The position numbers were made by a program, and so were the translations under genes. A DNA stretch of 8,531 bases, from the NCBI GenBank assembly GCA_947523045.1, contig CANNUR010000117.1:1-8531 (forward strand), read 5' to 3'. The DNA is from an uncultured Prosthecobacter sp. GTDB taxonomy: Bacteria > Verrucomicrobiota > Verrucomicrobiia > Verrucomicrobiales > Verrucomicrobiaceae. Under the pieces are notes generated by a model, which made no database searches, had not been told where the DNA came from, and saw only the letters and a program-made list of their open reading frames with translations. This document shows, piece after piece, positions 7,271 through 8,531 of the stretch; positions within the stretch are counted from its first letter, which is position 1; the number at the start of each line of letters is the position of its first letter.

Positions 7271-8276
7271 GCCCAGTCCTTCCCTGGCCGAGATTGCCGA
7301 ACGGGTCGGTGTTTCGCGCATGACCGTCTCGCGCGCCCTGCGCGGCGGCCATCACGTGGCCGCGCCCCTGCGTGAGCGCATTCTCGCCACGGCAGCCGAG
7401 CTTGGCTGGCAGCCGGACCCGGAACTGACCCGCCTCATGGCGCGCCTGCGCGAGGGTCGCCGGACGGCCGAGTCCCCCGCCCTCGCCTTCATCTGGTCGG
7501 ACCGGCGCGAGGCCGCCGTCCGTTCCCCCTGGGGCCTCGAACTCTTTGACGGTGCCGCGCGCCGCGCCAACGAACTCGGCTACCGACTAGAGGAGTTCCA
7601 GCTCGCCGCCCGCGGCATGAGCGGCCGCCGCCTGTCGGAGATCCTCGTTGCCCGCGGCATCCGCGGCCTGATCCTGTCGCCCCTCATCTCGCGCAGCCGC
7701 GCCCGCGTGCCCATCCGCTGGGAGGACTTCAGCAGCGTCGTCATCGGCCTCGGCTACGCGCGTCCTGAACTGCACCGCGTACACCACCATCACTTCCTCG
7801 GCATGATGACCCTGCTGCGCGCCCTGCGCCGCCGCGGTTTCCGGCGCATCGGCTTCTACTCGGAACGCACCGTCAACGACCGCATGTTTGGCGCCTGGCC
7901 GGCGAGTTTCCTGACCCATCATCCCCTGCCCGCCGCCCAGGCCGGCAGCCTGCTGCGACTGGTGCGCCGGCCGGCACGCGAGGACTTTTTCGCCTGGCTG
8001 CGGCAGTCGCGACCGGACGCGGTGATCGATCCCTCCCAGCAGTGCCTGGACTGGCTGTCGGAGTTGCCTGCCGGGCAGCGGCCGGCGCACTTCACCCTGA
8101 ACTGGACACTCAGCCGGCCGGAGCTGGGTGGCATCGACCAGCAGGCGGGCGTGCTCGGCGCGGCTGCCGCCGAGTTGTTGGCGGAGCAGGTGGCGCGTGG
8201 CGAATGCGGTGTGCCCCAGCACCCCAAAATCGTCATGACCGCCGGCGTCTGGCGCGAGCCGGCAGCCTCTGTTTGA
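7269..8276 (+). CDS. LacI-family transcriptional regulator
   Basis: A 335-aa DNA-binding regulator. The N-terminal helix-turn-helix is at residues 5-24, with A-E-I-A-E-R-V-G-V-S-R-M-T-V-S-R-A-L matching the LacI signature. The third helix region (L-R-E-R-I-L-A-T-A-A-E-L-G-W) follows. A periplasmic-binding-protein-like effector domain, probably for a sugar, fills about residues 65-325. It includes I-R-G-L-I-L-S-P, V-H-H-H-H-F-L-G, G-F-R-R-I-G-F-Y and G-G-I-D-Q-Q. The hinge, normally Y-x-P-N-x-x-A-R-x-L, reads W-Q-P-D-P-E-L-T-R-L-M; this P-D-P form is, as I recall, common in Verrucomicrobiota. ATG 7269 is preferred because translation from the in-frame ATG at 7248 would add a repetitive T-V-T-V-T-V encoded by the palindrome; neither start has a Shine-Dalgarno. 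The gene diverges from the FAD oxidoreductase, its likely target, and is probably autoregulated through the palindrome. It ends before an intrinsic terminator. The inducer is unknown. Confidence 0.9.
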   Translation: MPSPSLAEIAERVGVSRMTVSRALRGGHHVAAPLRERILATAAELGWQPDPELTRLMARLREGRRTAESPALAFIWSDRREAAVRSPWGLELFDGAARRANELGYRLEEFQLAARGMSGRRLSEILVARGIRGLILSPLISRSRARVPIRWEDFSSVVIGLGYARPELHRVHHHHFLGMMTLLRALRRRGFRRIGFYSERTVNDRMFGAWPASFLTHHPLPAAQAGSLLRLVRRPAREDFFAWLRQSRPDAVIDPSQQCLDWLSELPAGQRPAHFTLNWTLSRPELGGIDQQAGVLGAAAAELLAEQVARGECGVPQHPKIVMTAGVWREPAASV

Positions 8277-8286
8277 TGAGCGTCCA

Positions 8287-8324
8287 TCACAAAAGAGTCT
8301 TGCCCTGTCACAAAAGAATCTTGC
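8287..8324 (+). repeat. Two near-identical 17-bp direct repeats at 21-bp period
   Basis: The unit tcacaaaaga-N-tcttgc occurs at 8287-8303 (N = g) and 8308-8324 (N = a), identical at 16 of 17 bases. Each copy contains the small inverted repeat AAGA-N-TCTT. The period of 21 bp is two helical turns, so both copies face the same side of the DNA. The region is AT-richer than its surroundings and lies between the lacI-like stop and the terminator before hppA. It may be a protein-binding site; no regulator is identified. Confidence 0.55.
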
Positions 8325-8361
8325 TAGATGAAAGGAAGCTTCTAGACTCGCCGGCTTCATG

Positions 8362-8390
8362 AACCGGCCCCAACCAGCCGGTTGTTTTTT
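8362..8390 (+). terminator. Rho-independent terminator between the lacI-like gene and hppA
   Basis: The stem aaccggc (8362-8368) pairs perfectly with gccggtt (8377-8383) across an 8-nt loop, followed by G and six T residues (8385-8390). It probably ends the lacI-like transcript. A competing hairpin, gccgg (8350-8354) with ccggc (8364-8368), would use the left arm. The T-run stops only 9 nt before the hppA ATG. Confidence 0.8.
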
Positions 8391-8395
8391 ATACT
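8390..8395 (+). promoter_or_regulatory. Candidate -10 element for hppA
   Basis: TATACT matches five of six -10 consensus bases and sits just after the terminator T-run, 4 nt before ATG 8400 and 13 nt before ATG 8409. No convincing -35 is seen about 17 bp upstream. If used, transcription would begin around 8402, giving a very short leader to ATG 8409. Confidence 0.3.
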
Positions 8396-8399
8396 CCCG

Positions 8400-8531
8400 A
8401 TGAATTCCATGCTCCTCGAACAAGGTGTCGTTGTCTCAATCGCCCTGGCCGTTGCCGGCCTGGTGATCGCCGTTCTGCTGATCCGCCAGATTTTGGCCGC
8501 CGACGCCGGCAATGAGCGCATGAGCCAGATC
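8400..8531 (+). CDS. hppA: Membrane-bound ion-translocating pyrophosphatase, N-terminus (partial)
   Basis: The first 44 codons of a gene that runs off the window. A hydrophobic first transmembrane segment (about residues 9-28, V-V-V-S-I-A-L-A-V-A-G-L-V-I-A-V) is followed by L-I-R-Q-I-L-A-A-D-A-G-N-E-R-M-S-Q-I. The x-x-D-x-G-N-x-x-M-x-x-I pattern after the first helix is characteristic of HppA, the integral-membrane enzyme that couples pyrophosphate hydrolysis to H+ or Na+ transport across the cytoplasmic membrane. The catalytic and ion-selectivity residues lie outside the window, so ion specificity cannot be judged. An in-frame ATG at 8409 is an alternative start; neither has a Shine-Dalgarno. 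The gene follows an intrinsic terminator closely, so it likely has its own promoter. Confidence 0.75.
   Translation, partial: MNSMLLEQGVVVSIALAVAGLVIAVLLIRQILAADAGNERMSQI

Noticed and set aside
7587..8423. A 278-codon - strand frame opposite the lacI-like gene
   Set aside because: It overlaps the regulator, the terminator and the hppA start; composition is that of a high-GC shadow frame.
1..8531. CRISPR arrays, insertion sequences, tRNA/rRNA genes, phage or defence genes
   Set aside because: No regularly spaced repeats, transposase-like frames, terminal repeats or RNA gene patterns were found on either strand.

Overview
The window is high-GC bacterial chromosomal DNA. It most likely comes from the Verrucomicrobiota, with the Opitutales/Opitutaceae as the best guess. 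Three things point there: a secreted 'planctomycete cytochrome' protein (PSCyt1-DUF1549-DUF1553), a large exported FAD oxidoreductase ending in a golvesin/xanthan-lyase-like domain, and a LacI regulator whose hinge reads W-Q-P-D-P-E-L instead of the usual Y-x-P-N-x-x-A-R. The placement rests on family recognition only; no search was run.

Layout. Bases 2-67 are the 3' end of a ThiS-like sulfur carrier. Then, all on the + strand, come tadA (tRNA adenosine deaminase, 128-658), a family-4-like uracil-DNA glycosylase (705-1604) that seems to have lost most of its iron-sulfur ligands, and the cytochrome/DUF1549/DUF1553 protein (1653-4061). Gaps of about 50 bp would allow co-transcription. This run converges on a small secreted POTRA-like protein on the - strand (4208-4735); the 146-bp gap between them (4062-4207) shows no clear terminator. 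Upstream of that gene, also on the - strand, is the FAD oxidoreductase (4843-7194), which ends at a textbook rho-independent terminator (4778-4814). The LacI-family gene (7269-8276) diverges from the oxidoreductase. The intergenic region between the two holds a perfect 23-bp palindrome, probably the regulator's operator. After lacI come two near-identical 17-bp repeats at a 21-bp period, a second intrinsic terminator, and the first 44 codons of a membrane-bound pyrophosphatase (hppA).

How the parts fit. The left half is housekeeping (thiamine, tRNA editing, DNA repair) with an accessory degradative protein next to it. The right half is a compact regulated unit: a LacI repressor and a divergent exported oxidoreductase share an operator, as expected for carbohydrate-responsive control of a periplasmic sugar-modifying enzyme. 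The substrate cannot be read from the sequence.

I saw no CRISPR array, insertion sequence, tRNA/rRNA gene, prophage or defence system. The points most worth following are the glycosylase missing Fe-S ligands, the operator with an odd-length centre paired with a LacI protein of unusual hinge, the barrel-less POTRA-like protein, and several genes that lack a Shine-Dalgarno and have -10-like hexamers just before the start codon.
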